DNA from: an uncultured Bacillota bacterium
GTDB lineage: Bacteria > Bacillota_I > Bacilli_A > RF39 > UBA660
Reading direction: 5' to 3'
DNA length: 8,415 nt
NCBI GenBank assembly: GCA_947383065.1
Contig: CANDCB010000030.1
Coordinates: forward strand, 1 to 8,415
The notes beneath the pieces are model-generated. The model was not told the DNA's origin and searched no databases. It saw only the letters and a program-made list of their open reading frames with translations. Both the position numbers and the translations under genes were made by a program. Positions 1 to 6,905 of the stretch are shown here, in pieces. Positions within the stretch are counted from its first letter, which is position 1; every line of letters starts with the position of its first letter.

Positions 1-44
1 ATAAGGTACCGTGACTGGAGTTCAGACGTGTGCTCTTCCGATCT
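1..44. other. Illumina TruSeq adapter remnant (non-genomic)
   Basis: Bases 11-44 begin GTGACTGGAG and end CTTCCGATCT. They match the 34-base TruSeq index-read/read-2 adapter as I remember it. Bases 1-10 (ATAAGGTACC) fit the last two bases of the P7 stem (AT) followed by an 8-base index AAGGTACC, whose reverse complement is GGTACCTT. Genomic sequence therefore starts at base 45. This is untrimmed library sequence at a contig end, not biology. Confidence 0.97.
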
Positions 45-1125
45 CTTCTTTACTAATATCATAACCATGGGAAGCGATTTCTTCAATGTATCCTTTTCTT
101 TTTTTTCTAATACACATAGTTAATGCTTTATCCGCCCAATTCTTAGGAGCTAAATCTAGTGGTAAAAATTCTAGATTTTCAGTTAATTTTACTATTTTAG
201 GAACTTCAGTTGATGCTATACATCTACAACCTGCACATTGTGCTTCAATTAAGACCATTCCTAATCCCTCGTAAAGACTTGGTAACAAAAAGAGGTCAAA
301 AACTTGGTATAATTCATTTGCATCATCTCTTTGACCCAAAAACTGTACTGAGCTAATTAATCGATAATCTTTTACTTTTTGTTTTATTTCATCCATAAGA
401 GGTCCTTGGCCTGCTAAAAGTAATACAGTATCAGGATTTTTTTTATGTATTTCGTTAAATATATCAATCAGAAATATATGGTTTTTTTGAGCTACAAATC
501 TTCCAATATGACCAATTACAAGAGTATTATCTTTTATACCTAGTTCTTCTTTTTTTCTTTGTCTAATTTTTTCATTATATTTGTAATTATTTAAATCAAT
601 AGCATTATTAAGTATAAAGACATTATTTTTTTCAAATTCTTTATTACCAAACATCCATCTACCTGCATGTTCTGTACAACTCATATAATCGGTAGCAAAA
701 GTTTTAGCAAATGGTCTCAAAATTTGTTTCATTAAATTCTTCTTTTTCTCCACTTTATTAGTTGTACTATGTGAATGAGCTATTCTTACTGGGACATCTG
801 CACATTTTGCGGCAAATAAACTAAAAACTGATAAGGTATTAATGTGAGAGTGTACTATTTTATATTGACCTTCTTTTAATATTTTTTTTAATTCTTTATT
901 ATATTCAAATACTTTTTGATATGGAGGAATTAGTATAACTTTTCCACCTAATTTTTCTATTTCTTTATATGGAATGTTTGTAGAATCATTATCGCAGAAA
1001 AAATCAAACTGAATCATATCGCGATTAATATGTCGATAATAATTCATGACAACCGCTTCAACTCCACCACCAACCCATTTTCCTATAATCTGAGCTATTC
1101 TTATTGGGCTTTCTTTTTTACTCAT
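45..1125 (-). CDS. GT-B glycosyltransferase family 4 (EpsF-like), 3' end cut off
   Basis: This is a cytoplasmic retaining glycosyltransferase, likely adding one sugar from a nucleotide sugar to the growing lipid-linked repeat unit. The N-terminal Rossmann half carries GGGVEAVVMNYY (19-30) and HSH (92-94), typical of EpsF-type enzymes. The C-terminal half has GHIGRFVAQKNH (205-216), with the Arg/Lys expected to contact the donor diphosphate, and LLPSLYEGLGMVLIEAQCAG (280-299), which holds the E-x7-E motif (E286, E294). The ATG at 1125 has AGAGGA (1132-1137) six bases upstream. About 360 residues are genuine. The reading frame then enters the adapter and gains a false tail, EIGRAHV-stop, ending at base 22. 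Compared with relatives only a short C-terminal helix is probably missing. The donor sugar and acceptor cannot be read from sequence. It is separated from the LCP gene by a terminator and its own promoter. Confidence 0.9.
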
Positions 1126-1207
1126 ACTTTTTCCTCTTTTTCTTTTTTATTTCTTATAATATCATTGCTTCTATTTTTTATCAATTTTTATTATCTTTAT
1201 TTAATAA

Positions 1208-1236
1208 ATTATATCAAATATTAGCCGTATTTTCTA
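1208..1236 (-). promoter_or_regulatory. Predicted promoter of the glycosyltransferase gene
   Basis: On the minus strand, TAGAAA (-35, 1231-1236, four of six matches) lies 17 bases upstream of a perfect TATAAT (1208-1213). The -10 is extended by TG one base before it (TGATATAAT). The start site should fall near 1201, giving a leader of about 75 bases. It lies directly downstream of the LCP terminator, which fits a new transcription unit. Confidence 0.55.
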
Positions 1237-1245
1237 CTTTTTATT

Positions 1246-1284
1246 GCAAAGAAAAAGATACTATAAATTCTATAGTAATCTTTT
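1246..1284 (-). terminator. Intrinsic terminator after the LCP gene
   Basis: Six bases after the LCP stop codon an inverted repeat pairs 1255-1265 (AAGATACTATA) with 1271-1282 (TATAGTAATCTT). The stem is 11 bp with one bulged base and a five-base loop, extendable by A-U pairs. On the minus strand it is followed by TTTTTCTTT. The stem is A-U rich, so it is not very stable, but position and T-run fit a Rho-independent terminator ending the cpsC-to-LCP operon. Confidence 0.6.
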
Positions 1285-1289
1285 AACTA

Positions 1290-2708
1290 TTATTTTTCTT
1301 CAAGGAGAGTTTTTATTTTTAGACTTGCTTCCTTTACATCATCTTCATAAGGTATCATTACATATCTTTTATATTGAGGTGCTGTATGTGTATTTAATGA
1401 TGCGCCTTTACCATCTACCCATTGTTTTTCAAATGTCCATTTTGCCCCTTTATCTAATTGATATTTTACAATAGTAGTGATTGTATCTCTTGGTATATCA
1501 GTACGATAAAAATTCCCTAAAGATTTTAGTATTTCATCGTATTTTGTTAATATTAATTTATCGTTTAATATTTTTTTAAGAGTTGCTTCTAGTACTTGTT
1601 GTTGATTTTGAATGCGATGGCGATCTCCAGATGGGTAAGCATACCTTTCACCAGCATATGCCAAAGCTTGTTTACCATCAAAATAATTTAGTCCTTCTTT
1701 AACTGTCCAACCTTTTATATGTGATGAATTAAAAGTTCTGTCACTTTCTATTTGTATTCCACCTACTAAATCAACCATTTCTCTTACTGCATTAAATCCA
1801 ACTTTAACACTATAATCAATTTCAATATCAAATAAATCCTCCATTGTTGCTGTTGATATGTCCAAACCATATATTCCACTATGTGTTAATTTATCCTTTA
1901 ATCCCGTCTGCCCATGTACTTGAACATAATAATCTCTAGGAACACTTGTTAAAAGCACTTTATTAGTATAAGGATTTATAGTCATTACCATGTTCAAATC
2001 ACTGCGTGATTTATTTTGTATATTACTACTACGGGAGTCACTACCAGATATATAAATATTCATTGGGCGAATTATATCTTTGTTATTTTCCTTGTCATTT
2101 TTTATTATCGTTTCTAAATCAAAGCTATAAATTATTTTCACTTGATTTTTCAAGTCTTTTCTTTCTTCTTCTATTATATCTATAACTGATGTTTCCAATA
2201 ATATAGCATCAGTTTTATTGTCAAGTAAATCATCATATAAAGCGAAGACATCTTCATACTCTATATTATTAGATTTAGTTATTTCATTTATTTTGTTCAA
2301 TGCTTCATTATTGTCTTTTAAAAAACCGATATTTTTGCTAATTAAACTCTCAATATCGCTATATGTACTATTATTTAAAACGATAATATTAAATGTTGAA
2401 ATCTCCACTGTATTGTTGTTAAAAGCACTATCTAAAAAATCATTAGTGTGTTTTATATATTTTAAAGCAACCATGGAAACTATAACTAAAACAATCGTTA
2501 GTATAATAGCTAAAATTTTAGTTGCTATATTTTTAAAGATTAATAATAATGCTATTAATATATTTATTAAAAATAAGATTACTATGCCAATAGCAAAATA
2601 TTTCACAGGAATTACATTTAATTTGTTAATATTAAATGCCAGATACCCAGATAAAATAATATTAAAAATTATTATAACTAAGTTTAACCATTTTAAATTT
2701 TTTTTCAT
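1290..2708 (-). CDS. LytR-CpsA-Psr (LCP) family wall-polymer ligase, CpsA-like
   Basis: LCP enzymes sit in the membrane with an outward catalytic domain and transfer polymers from undecaprenyl carriers to peptidoglycan. Three hydrophobic segments (about 8-27, 35-57, 63-84) precede an extracellular part. Residues about 100-200 form an accessory domain with a solute-binding-protein flavour (NIIVLNNSTYSDIESL, then DNKTDAILLE), like the accessory domain of streptococcal CpsA/Wzg. The LCP domain covers about 214-382, with GSDSR (222-226), SRSD (234-237), SVPRDYYV (255-262), DKLTHSG (272-278) and ERYAYPSGDRHRIQNQQ (354-370). These contain the conserved Arg/Asp residues that bind pyrophosphate and the magnesium ion. 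The length, 472 aa, fits CpsA/Wzg. The ATG has AGAGGT six bases upstream (2715-2720). It is the last gene of the cpsC-cpsD-transferase operon, so attachment of the capsular polymer is the likely job. LytR-type teichoic acid attachment is the alternative. Confidence 0.92.
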   Translation of the reverse strand: MKKNLKWLNLVIIIFNIILSGYLAFNINKLNVIPVKYFAIGIVILFLINILIALLLIFKNIATKILAIILTIVLVIVSMVALKYIKHTNDFLDSAFNNNTVEISTFNIIVLNNSTYSDIESLISKNIGFLKDNNEALNKINEITKSNNIEYEDVFALYDDLLDNKTDAILLETSVIDIIEEERKDLKNQVKIIYSFDLETIIKNDKENNKDIIRPMNIYISGSDSRSSNIQNKSRSDLNMVMTINPYTNKVLLTSVPRDYYVQVHGQTGLKDKLTHSGIYGLDISTATMEDLFDIEIDYSVKVGFNAVREMVDLVGGIQIESDRTFNSSHIKGWTVKEGLNYFDGKQALAYAGERYAYPSGDRHRIQNQQQVLEATLKKILNDKLILTKYDEILKSLGNFYRTDIPRDTITTIVKYQLDKGAKWTFEKQWVDGKGASLNTHTAPQYKRYVMIPYEDDVKEASLKIKTLLEEK

Positions 2709-2731
2709 AATAATACCTCTTTCTAAATTTC

Positions 2732-2754
2732 AAAAAAGATACATGATACATGCA
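2732..2754 (-). terminator. Weak attenuator-like hairpin between transferase and LCP genes
   Basis: Five bases after the transferase stop codon the minus strand reads TGCATG-TAT-CATGTA (2754-2740). This is a 6-bp stem including one G-U pair, with a three-base loop, then TC and six T (2737-2732). It could end part of the transcripts and lower LCP expression relative to the upstream genes. On the plus strand the same bases include a tandem GATACAT repeat (2738-2751). The stem is short, so this is tentative. Confidence 0.3.
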
Positions 2755-2759
2755 CCTAT

Positions 2760-3425
2760 TTATTCAGCCGCTCCATGTCCACCAAAAACAGCTTTAAAAG
2801 TTTTAAAAAATATTTTGATGTCTAGTAATATATTACAATGATTCGAATAGTAACTTTCAAGTTCTAATCTTTTTTTAAAAGTAACATTTTCACGTCCACT
2901 TGTTTGCCAATATCCTGTTATCCCTGGTTTTGTTTTAACTATATCATCAAAGTATTTACCCATATCTTCTTTTTCACGAGGCATATAAGGGCGATTGCCT
3001 ATTAATGACATATTTCCTAATAAAACATTTAATAGTTGAGGTAATTCATCAATTGATGTTTTTCTAATAATTTTACCAACTTTAGTAATTCGTGGATCAT
3101 TTTTTAGTTTCTTATTAATTCTATATTCTTCAGCTGCTTCTTTATTTTCTTCTAACATTTTAAATAATATTTCATCAGCATTAGGAACCATTGAACGAAA
3201 TTTATAGAAATTAAACTCTTTACCATTTTTACCAATTCTTTTTTGAGTAAAGAATATTGATTTAAAATCACCAGAGCAAATAGAAACTATTTTTATTATA
3301 ATACTTACCGGTATTAATAAAATAAGACCAATTAATCCAACAAATATATCAAAAACTCTTTTCACAAATAAATATAAACACCATTTAATATTATCTAAAC
3401 AATTTATTTCAACTGCTTCTTTCAT
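2760..3425 (-). CDS. Initiating undecaprenyl-phosphate sugar phosphotransferase (bacterial sugar transferase family)
   Basis: This is a monotopic phosphoglycosyl transferase, which moves a sugar-1-phosphate from a nucleotide sugar to undecaprenyl phosphate and starts each repeat unit. KRVFDI (22-27) precedes the membrane-embedded helix at about 28-50. The FTQKRIGKNGKEFNFYKFRSM segment (59-79) follows, then DPRITKVGKIIRKTSIDELPQ (110-130) with the catalytic Asp126-Glu127 pair, GNMSLIGNRPYMPRE (137-151) and KPGITGYWQTSGR (166-178). At 221 aa it is the compact form: only the catalytic domain, without the polytopic N-terminus of long CpsE/WbaP/WcaJ enzymes. Asn144 stands where many relatives have Pro (LVGPRP). 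The ATG has AGGGG (3434-3438) eight bases upstream. The gap after cpsD is 34 bases, so they are co-transcribed. The sugar (glucose, galactose, GalNAc or another) cannot be told. Confidence 0.94.
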   Translation of the reverse strand: MKEAVEINCLDNIKWCLYLFVKRVFDIFVGLIGLILLIPVSIIIKIVSICSGDFKSIFFTQKRIGKNGKEFNFYKFRSMVPNADEILFKMLEENKEAAEEYRINKKLKNDPRITKVGKIIRKTSIDELPQLLNVLLGNMSLIGNRPYMPREKEDMGKYFDDIVKTKPGITGYWQTSGRENVTFKKRLELESYYSNHCNILLDIKIFFKTFKAVFGGHGAAE

Positions 3426-3459
3426 TTTTCACACCCCTATATTTTATATGTAAACTCTA

Positions 3460-4167
3460 TTAATTTGTCTTATCTTTACTATAATATTCATTTACATAAT
3501 ATGAGTTATAACTATTACCTTTTACATTAGCTTTATTTATTATTACACCATCTATTTTACTATTAGATGATTCAAATATTTTTTTACATCTTTCAAGTAA
3601 TTCAATTGGTGTTTCTCCACTCGCAACAACTACTAAATTAGCATCAGAATATTTTGTCATAATTTGTGTATCACTCATACCGAGTAATGGAGGACAATCT
3701 AAAATTATGATATCATAATGTCTTCTTAATTCTTCAATAACTTCATAATTGTTATTAGATGCTAATAATTCAATTGGATTTGGTGGAGTTGGTCCTGTTG
3801 GAATTAAATCAATGTTTTTAACACTTGTTCTTGTAATATATTTTCCTAATTTAACTTCATCTTTAAAATTTAAGATTAAGTTTGAATACCCACTAGTTGT
3901 TTGGTTATTAACATCAAATATTTCATGTTGGCGTCCACGACGTAAATCGCAATCGATTATTAAAACACTTTTACCATCTTGACCATAAGCAGATGCTAAG
4001 TTAGCTGATATAAATGATTTACCATTTCCTGCTTCTGGAGATGTTACTAATATTGTTTGTATTTCCTTATCAACGGCTGAGAATTGTAAATTAGTACGAA
4101 TACTTTTTATTGATTCACTAAACATTGATTTAGGATTTACATTTATCATTAAATCTGTTCCATTCAT
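3460..4167 (-). CDS. cpsD: CpsD/CapB-type tyrosine kinase (BY-kinase)
   Basis: This cytoplasmic autokinase pairs with the CpsC membrane protein next door, and its phosphorylation cycle tunes polymer length and export. Numbering from the ATG at 4167: Walker A SPEAGNGKS (43-51), Walker A' LIIDCDLRRG (69-78) with the two Asp residues typical of this family, and Walker B DIIILDCPP (152-160). The tail has a tyrosine cluster, YNSYYVNEYY (220-229), which is the autophosphorylation site in relatives. An in-frame GTG at 4176 would add three residues, but that codon lies inside the Shine-Dalgarno AGGTG (4174-4178), which is six bases before the ATG at 4167. I therefore prefer ATG and 235 aa. The gene begins nine bases after the cpsC stop. 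No phosphatase partner (CpsB) is visible. Confidence 0.94.
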   Translation of the reverse strand: MNGTDLMINVNPKSMFSESIKSIRTNLQFSAVDKEIQTILVTSPEAGNGKSFISANLASAYGQDGKSVLIIDCDLRRGRQHEIFDVNNQTTSGYSNLILNFKDEVKLGKYITRTSVKNIDLIPTGPTPPNPIELLASNNNYEVIEELRRHYDIIILDCPPLLGMSDTQIMTKYSDANLVVVASGETPIELLERCKKIFESSNSKIDGVIINKANVKGNSYNSYYVNEYYSKDKTN

Positions 4168-4173
4168 ATCTTT

Positions 4174-4178
4174 CACCT
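4174..4178 (-). promoter_or_regulatory. Ribosome binding site deciding the cpsD start
   Basis: AGGTG on the minus strand lies six bases before the ATG at 4165-4167 and overlaps the last two bases of the cpsC stop codon (TAG, 4177-4179). The competing GTG start at 4174-4176 is itself part of this site and has no good Shine-Dalgarno of its own. The overlap suggests translational coupling of cpsC and cpsD. Confidence 0.75.
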
Positions 4179-4875
4179 ACTTTTTACTGCTTCTACGTTT
4201 AATACGTGGGACAATACCGAAAATTGGTAAGCCCAGTTTGTTTTCAACCATTTCAGCACTTTTAATAGTTGTATCAAAATAATATATAATGAAGACACTA
4301 CCAAGTCCTAAAACTAGACCTAACATTATATAAATAATTAAATCTTTAATGATATTTATATTATATGCTTCATCTGCCTCTACAGCTTTATCAACAACAG
4401 AAACGTTTTGTAATTTGTAAATACTTTTAATTTCTTCACCAAAAACTTTAACTATTTGGTTAGCAATATCTGCGGCTGTTGTTTTATCTGGATCCGCAAC
4501 TACTATTTTTAGTATTTCTGTATCTTTTGAAGTTGAGACACTAACACTTGAATATAATTTGTTGTATGAATAATCAAGTTCTAAATCATCTATAACGTTT
4601 TCAAGAACCCTTCTAGACTTTAAAATATCACTGTATGTTGCAACAAGATTTCTATTTAAGTTAACGTCACTTTGTGTGTATCCATTACCAGATGCTCCTC
4701 CAGCACTTCCATCATCACTAACTAAGACAATTGTTGCATTAGACCTATATATAGGTGTTTTTAAAAATATTGAATAAACACAACCTAGAACTAATACTGA
4801 TAATAATATTATTATAACAATTAAGATACGTTCTTTAATATAATCAAATAGTTCTTTTAAATTAATTTCTTCCAT
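4177..4875 (-). CDS. cpsC: CpsC-like Wzz-family chain-length regulator and kinase activator
   Basis: This polysaccharide co-polymerase sits in the membrane and activates the separate CpsD kinase. Two membrane segments (about 17-38 and 176-199) flank an extracellular domain, and a short cytoplasmic tail ends in LPIFGIVPRIKRRSSKK. The N-terminal LKELFDYIKERI and KTPIYRSNATIVL (39-51) are typical of the Wzz domain. The loop at 53-68 is rich in Gly and Ser. The proline-rich stretch usual just before the second membrane helix is absent: there is no proline between about 130 and 216. The length, 232 aa, suits the Gram-positive form in which kinase and membrane adaptor are separate proteins. The ATG has AAGGG (4883-4887) seven bases upstream. 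It is the first gene of a four-gene operon, read from the promoter near 5000-5025. Confidence 0.93.
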   Translation of the reverse strand: MEEINLKELFDYIKERILIVIIILLSVLVLGCVYSIFLKTPIYRSNATIVLVSDDGSAGGASGNGYTQSDVNLNRNLVATYSDILKSRRVLENVIDDLELDYSYNKLYSSVSVSTSKDTEILKIVVADPDKTTAADIANQIVKVFGEEIKSIYKLQNVSVVDKAVEADEAYNINIIKDLIIYIMLGLVLGLGSVFIIYYFDTTIKSAEMVENKLGLPIFGIVPRIKRRSSKK

Positions 4876-4977
4876 AACTAATCCCTTCTAATTCTTTTTT
4901 ATGTGGTAATTCAAAGTTGTTTTAGTTCTTTTTGAATGATACATACTATATCATTTTTAGAGCAAAAAGAAAACATA

Positions 4978-5020
4978 AAATTTCAATTTACAATTATATT
5001 CTAACATAAATTGGAATTTT
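4978..5020. repeat. Imperfect inverted repeat around the cps -10 box
   Basis: Arms AAAATTTCAATTT (4978-4990) and AAATTGGAATTTT (5008-5020) match in 12 of 13 positions, with 17 bases between them. The spacer contains the -10 hexamer of the predicted cps promoter, and the right arm fills most of the -35/-10 interval. This placement resembles an operator, but A+T-rich DNA yields dyads by chance. Confidence 0.4.
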
Positions 5021-5025
5021 GTCAT
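4998..5025 (-). promoter_or_regulatory. Predicted promoter of the cpsC-cpsD-transferase-LCP operon
   Basis: On the minus strand ATGACA (-35, 5020-5025, five of six matches) is 16 bases upstream of TAGAAT (-10, 4998-5003, five of six), with the extended TG one base before the -10. The start site should lie near 4991, giving a leader of about 115 bases before cpsC. The rest of 4876-5121 holds no gene and no clear terminator for the flippase gene, so read-through from that gene remains possible. Confidence 0.6.
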
Positions 5026-5121
5026 ATATTTATATAACAAAAGTGTAAAATTTTTCTAATATTAAGTAAAATCCTACATTTATTTCCTTCTATTTAATTT
5101 TATTTTTATTTTTTAAAATAA

Positions 5122-6768
5122 TTATTTAATTTTTACTTTTCCAAATGTTAATTTATTAAGAAATTTATTTATTAAGGCAGAACCTAATACTTCATTTAAT
5201 GTGTTATTTTTATATAATGTAAATATATATATAAAACATCCAACAATACTATTTATTGCTACATAAATTATAGAAGATATTTTACTATCATAATTAATAG
5301 GGATTATATGTTTAAAAACTAAAACTCCTGCAATCATTAAAATAATAGGGATAATAAGTTTTTGTAACATATGATATGTATTTTGATATTCTAAATTATG
5401 TTCTTTTTTTAACGTATATAATGAATATATTAAACTAATTGAATATCCTATTATACTTGATACTTGAGCACCTAAAAATGGTGGTATTCCTATCTTATGG
5501 AATAAAATCATTAGAGGAATATCTAATATAATGTTAGTTAAAAGTCCTACTATAAAGCTTTTATAAACTAGACTAAATTTATTTAAAGCTTGAAGGGTTG
5601 AACTAGTAATCATAAAAATATTCCCCATTAAAGTAACAAATACGGAAAGAGATAATATCATAGGGCCATAGTCATTACTTAATCCATAAAAGATATTCCA
5701 AACTGGTTTGCAAAGCAAAGCTAAACCAATCGCCATAGGTAAAGATATCATAATAATCATTTGAAGGGCTTGGTTAAGTCTTGCATTTACTTCTTTGAAG
5801 TTCTTTAATGTAAATGCACTTACTATAGTGGGAATAAGACTAACAGTCATACCCATCGCAACTGATGAAATAATCATACTTATTTTGCTAGACCAAGTTG
5901 TAATTGAACTAGTAACAAATTCAACATCTAAAGTAGACATTCCGATAAAATCCATAGTTCTTAAGATTAGGACCATATCGGTAAAGTTATATAAACTGAA
6001 CATAGTGTTTATTATTATAAAAGGTATAGCATAGCTAATAATCTTTTTGACAATTTCTTTATTAGTAATATCATCTTTTTCAGTATATTTTTCTATGTTT
6101 AAGTCTTTTTTATAGTCATGAATTTTTTTTAAAACGTAAATTTGAGCAATTAAAGCACCGAAAAAAGCACCTGTTAAAGCAATGTAGATAGCTATTTCTT
6201 CGCTTAGATTAAAGACTTTTAAAATAAGGAAACAACCGATTAGAATAACACTTATTCTAACTACTTGTTCAATTACTTGACTAATAGATGAAACGTTAAT
6301 TATTTTATGGCCTTGTAAATATCCTTTACTCACACTTAAAAAAGGAACTACTAAAATGGAGATTGAAACACATCTTATAGCAAATGATACTTCTTCGATA
6401 GTATTTCCACCGCTTAAATCACCAAGTAAAAGATTAGCTATTTGGGGAGCAAATAAAATTAAAATAATAAAAATAGTAACAGCTGCAAACATTAATATTT
6501 TTTTGCCAATTTCATAAGCTCTTTGTTTGGCTTCCATTTTGCCTAATGTGTCATATTCTCCGACTATTTTACTAATAGCAATAGGTAGCCCAGCTGTTGA
6601 TATATCTAAAAATATTACATAGATATTATAAGCATAAGCATAAAGGGCGCTAGCTTTAACACTAATCATTGCGTAAAAAGGAATAACATATAACATTCCT
6701 AATATTTTTACTATAAATATTGCTAATGTAGCAATAATTGTTCCTTCGACAAATGAACTTTTTTTCAC
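5122..6768 (-). CDS. MOP-superfamily lipid-linked oligosaccharide flippase (MurJ/SpoVB-like)
   Basis: This polytopic membrane protein of 548 aa has about 14 hydrophobic segments. It belongs to the polysaccharide-biosynthesis/MVF flippases, which move undecaprenyl-linked sugars to the outer face. The start MKKSSFVEGTIIATLAIFIV, then STAGLPIAISK (57-67), KGYLQGHK (148-155) and ISQVIEQVVRI (162-172), match the SpoVB/YtgP (Bacillus MurJ) branch better than typical capsule Wzx. Length also agrees with YtgP. It could be the lipid II flippase, the repeat-unit flippase of this locus, or do both. Start is GTG at 6766-6768: an in-frame TAA lies six codons upstream and no earlier start exists. The Shine-Dalgarno is poor (GAGTGA at best), suggesting modest translation. 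It has its own promoter and lies 246 bases upstream of cpsC. Confidence 0.9.
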   Translation of the reverse strand: MKKSSFVEGTIIATLAIFIVKILGMLYVIPFYAMISVKASALYAYAYNIYVIFLDISTAGLPIAISKIVGEYDTLGKMEAKQRAYEIGKKILMFAAVTIFIILILFAPQIANLLLGDLSGGNTIEEVSFAIRCVSISILVVPFLSVSKGYLQGHKIINVSSISQVIEQVVRISVILIGCFLILKVFNLSEEIAIYIALTGAFFGALIAQIYVLKKIHDYKKDLNIEKYTEKDDITNKEIVKKIISYAIPFIIINTMFSLYNFTDMVLILRTMDFIGMSTLDVEFVTSSITTWSSKISMIISSVAMGMTVSLIPTIVSAFTLKNFKEVNARLNQALQMIIMISLPMAIGLALLCKPVWNIFYGLSNDYGPMILSLSVFVTLMGNIFMITSSTLQALNKFSLVYKSFIVGLLTNIILDIPLMILFHKIGIPPFLGAQVSSIIGYSISLIYSLYTLKKEHNLEYQNTYHMLQKLIIPIILMIAGVLVFKHIIPINYDSKISSIIYVAINSIVGCFIYIFTLYKNNTLNEVLGSALINKFLNKLTFGKVKIK

Positions 6769-6809
6769 TATATCACTCGTTTCTTAAGACGAAAATAATC
6801 TTAAAATAG

Positions 6810-6818
6810 ATTATAACA
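6810..6818 (-). promoter_or_regulatory. Extended -10 promoter of the flippase gene
   Basis: The minus strand reads TGTTATAAT, a perfect TATAAT with the extended TG one base upstream. The -35 region is weak (TTTAAG at 17 bases). The start site should be near 6803, giving a 5' leader of about 35 bases. Confidence 0.55.
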
Positions 6819-6848
6819 TGGATATTTTAGAACTTAAAGAATTTCGAC

Positions 6849-6875
6849 AAAAAAATAAATTTACTATTAATTTAT
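6849..6875 (-). terminator. Possible weak terminator after the amidoligase gene
   Basis: On the minus strand ATAAATT (6869-6875) pairs perfectly with AATTTAT (6855-6861) around a seven-base loop, followed by a run of seven T. The stem is only A-U pairs, so stability is low. The position, about 30 bases past the amidoligase stop, is right. Confidence 0.3.
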
Positions 6876-6905
6876 AATGTAAAATTGTTGATAAATCATA
6901 AGTTA

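Noticed and set aside
86..274. Plus-strand short open frame near the left edge
   Set aside because: It lies antisense to the conserved C-terminal half of the glycosyltransferase and has no family resemblance.
2218..2841. Plus-strand open frame of 207 codons with many hydrophobic residues
   Set aside because: It is antisense to the LCP and transferase genes, both of which have clear family motifs. It has no ribosome binding site, and its hydrophobicity follows from AT-rich membrane-helix codons on the opposite strand.
4174..4176. GTG as the start of cpsD
   Set aside because: The codon is part of the AGGTG ribosome binding site for the ATG nine bases downstream.
4936..4954. ATGATA...TATCAT inverted repeat in the cpsC leader
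   Set aside because: The arms are only six A/T-rich bases; too short to separate from chance in this composition.
4911..4976. Possible 21-residue leader peptide on the minus strand ahead of cpsC
   Set aside because: The frame (MFSFCSKND...) has no Shine-Dalgarno before its ATG and no attenuator structure after it; likely chance.
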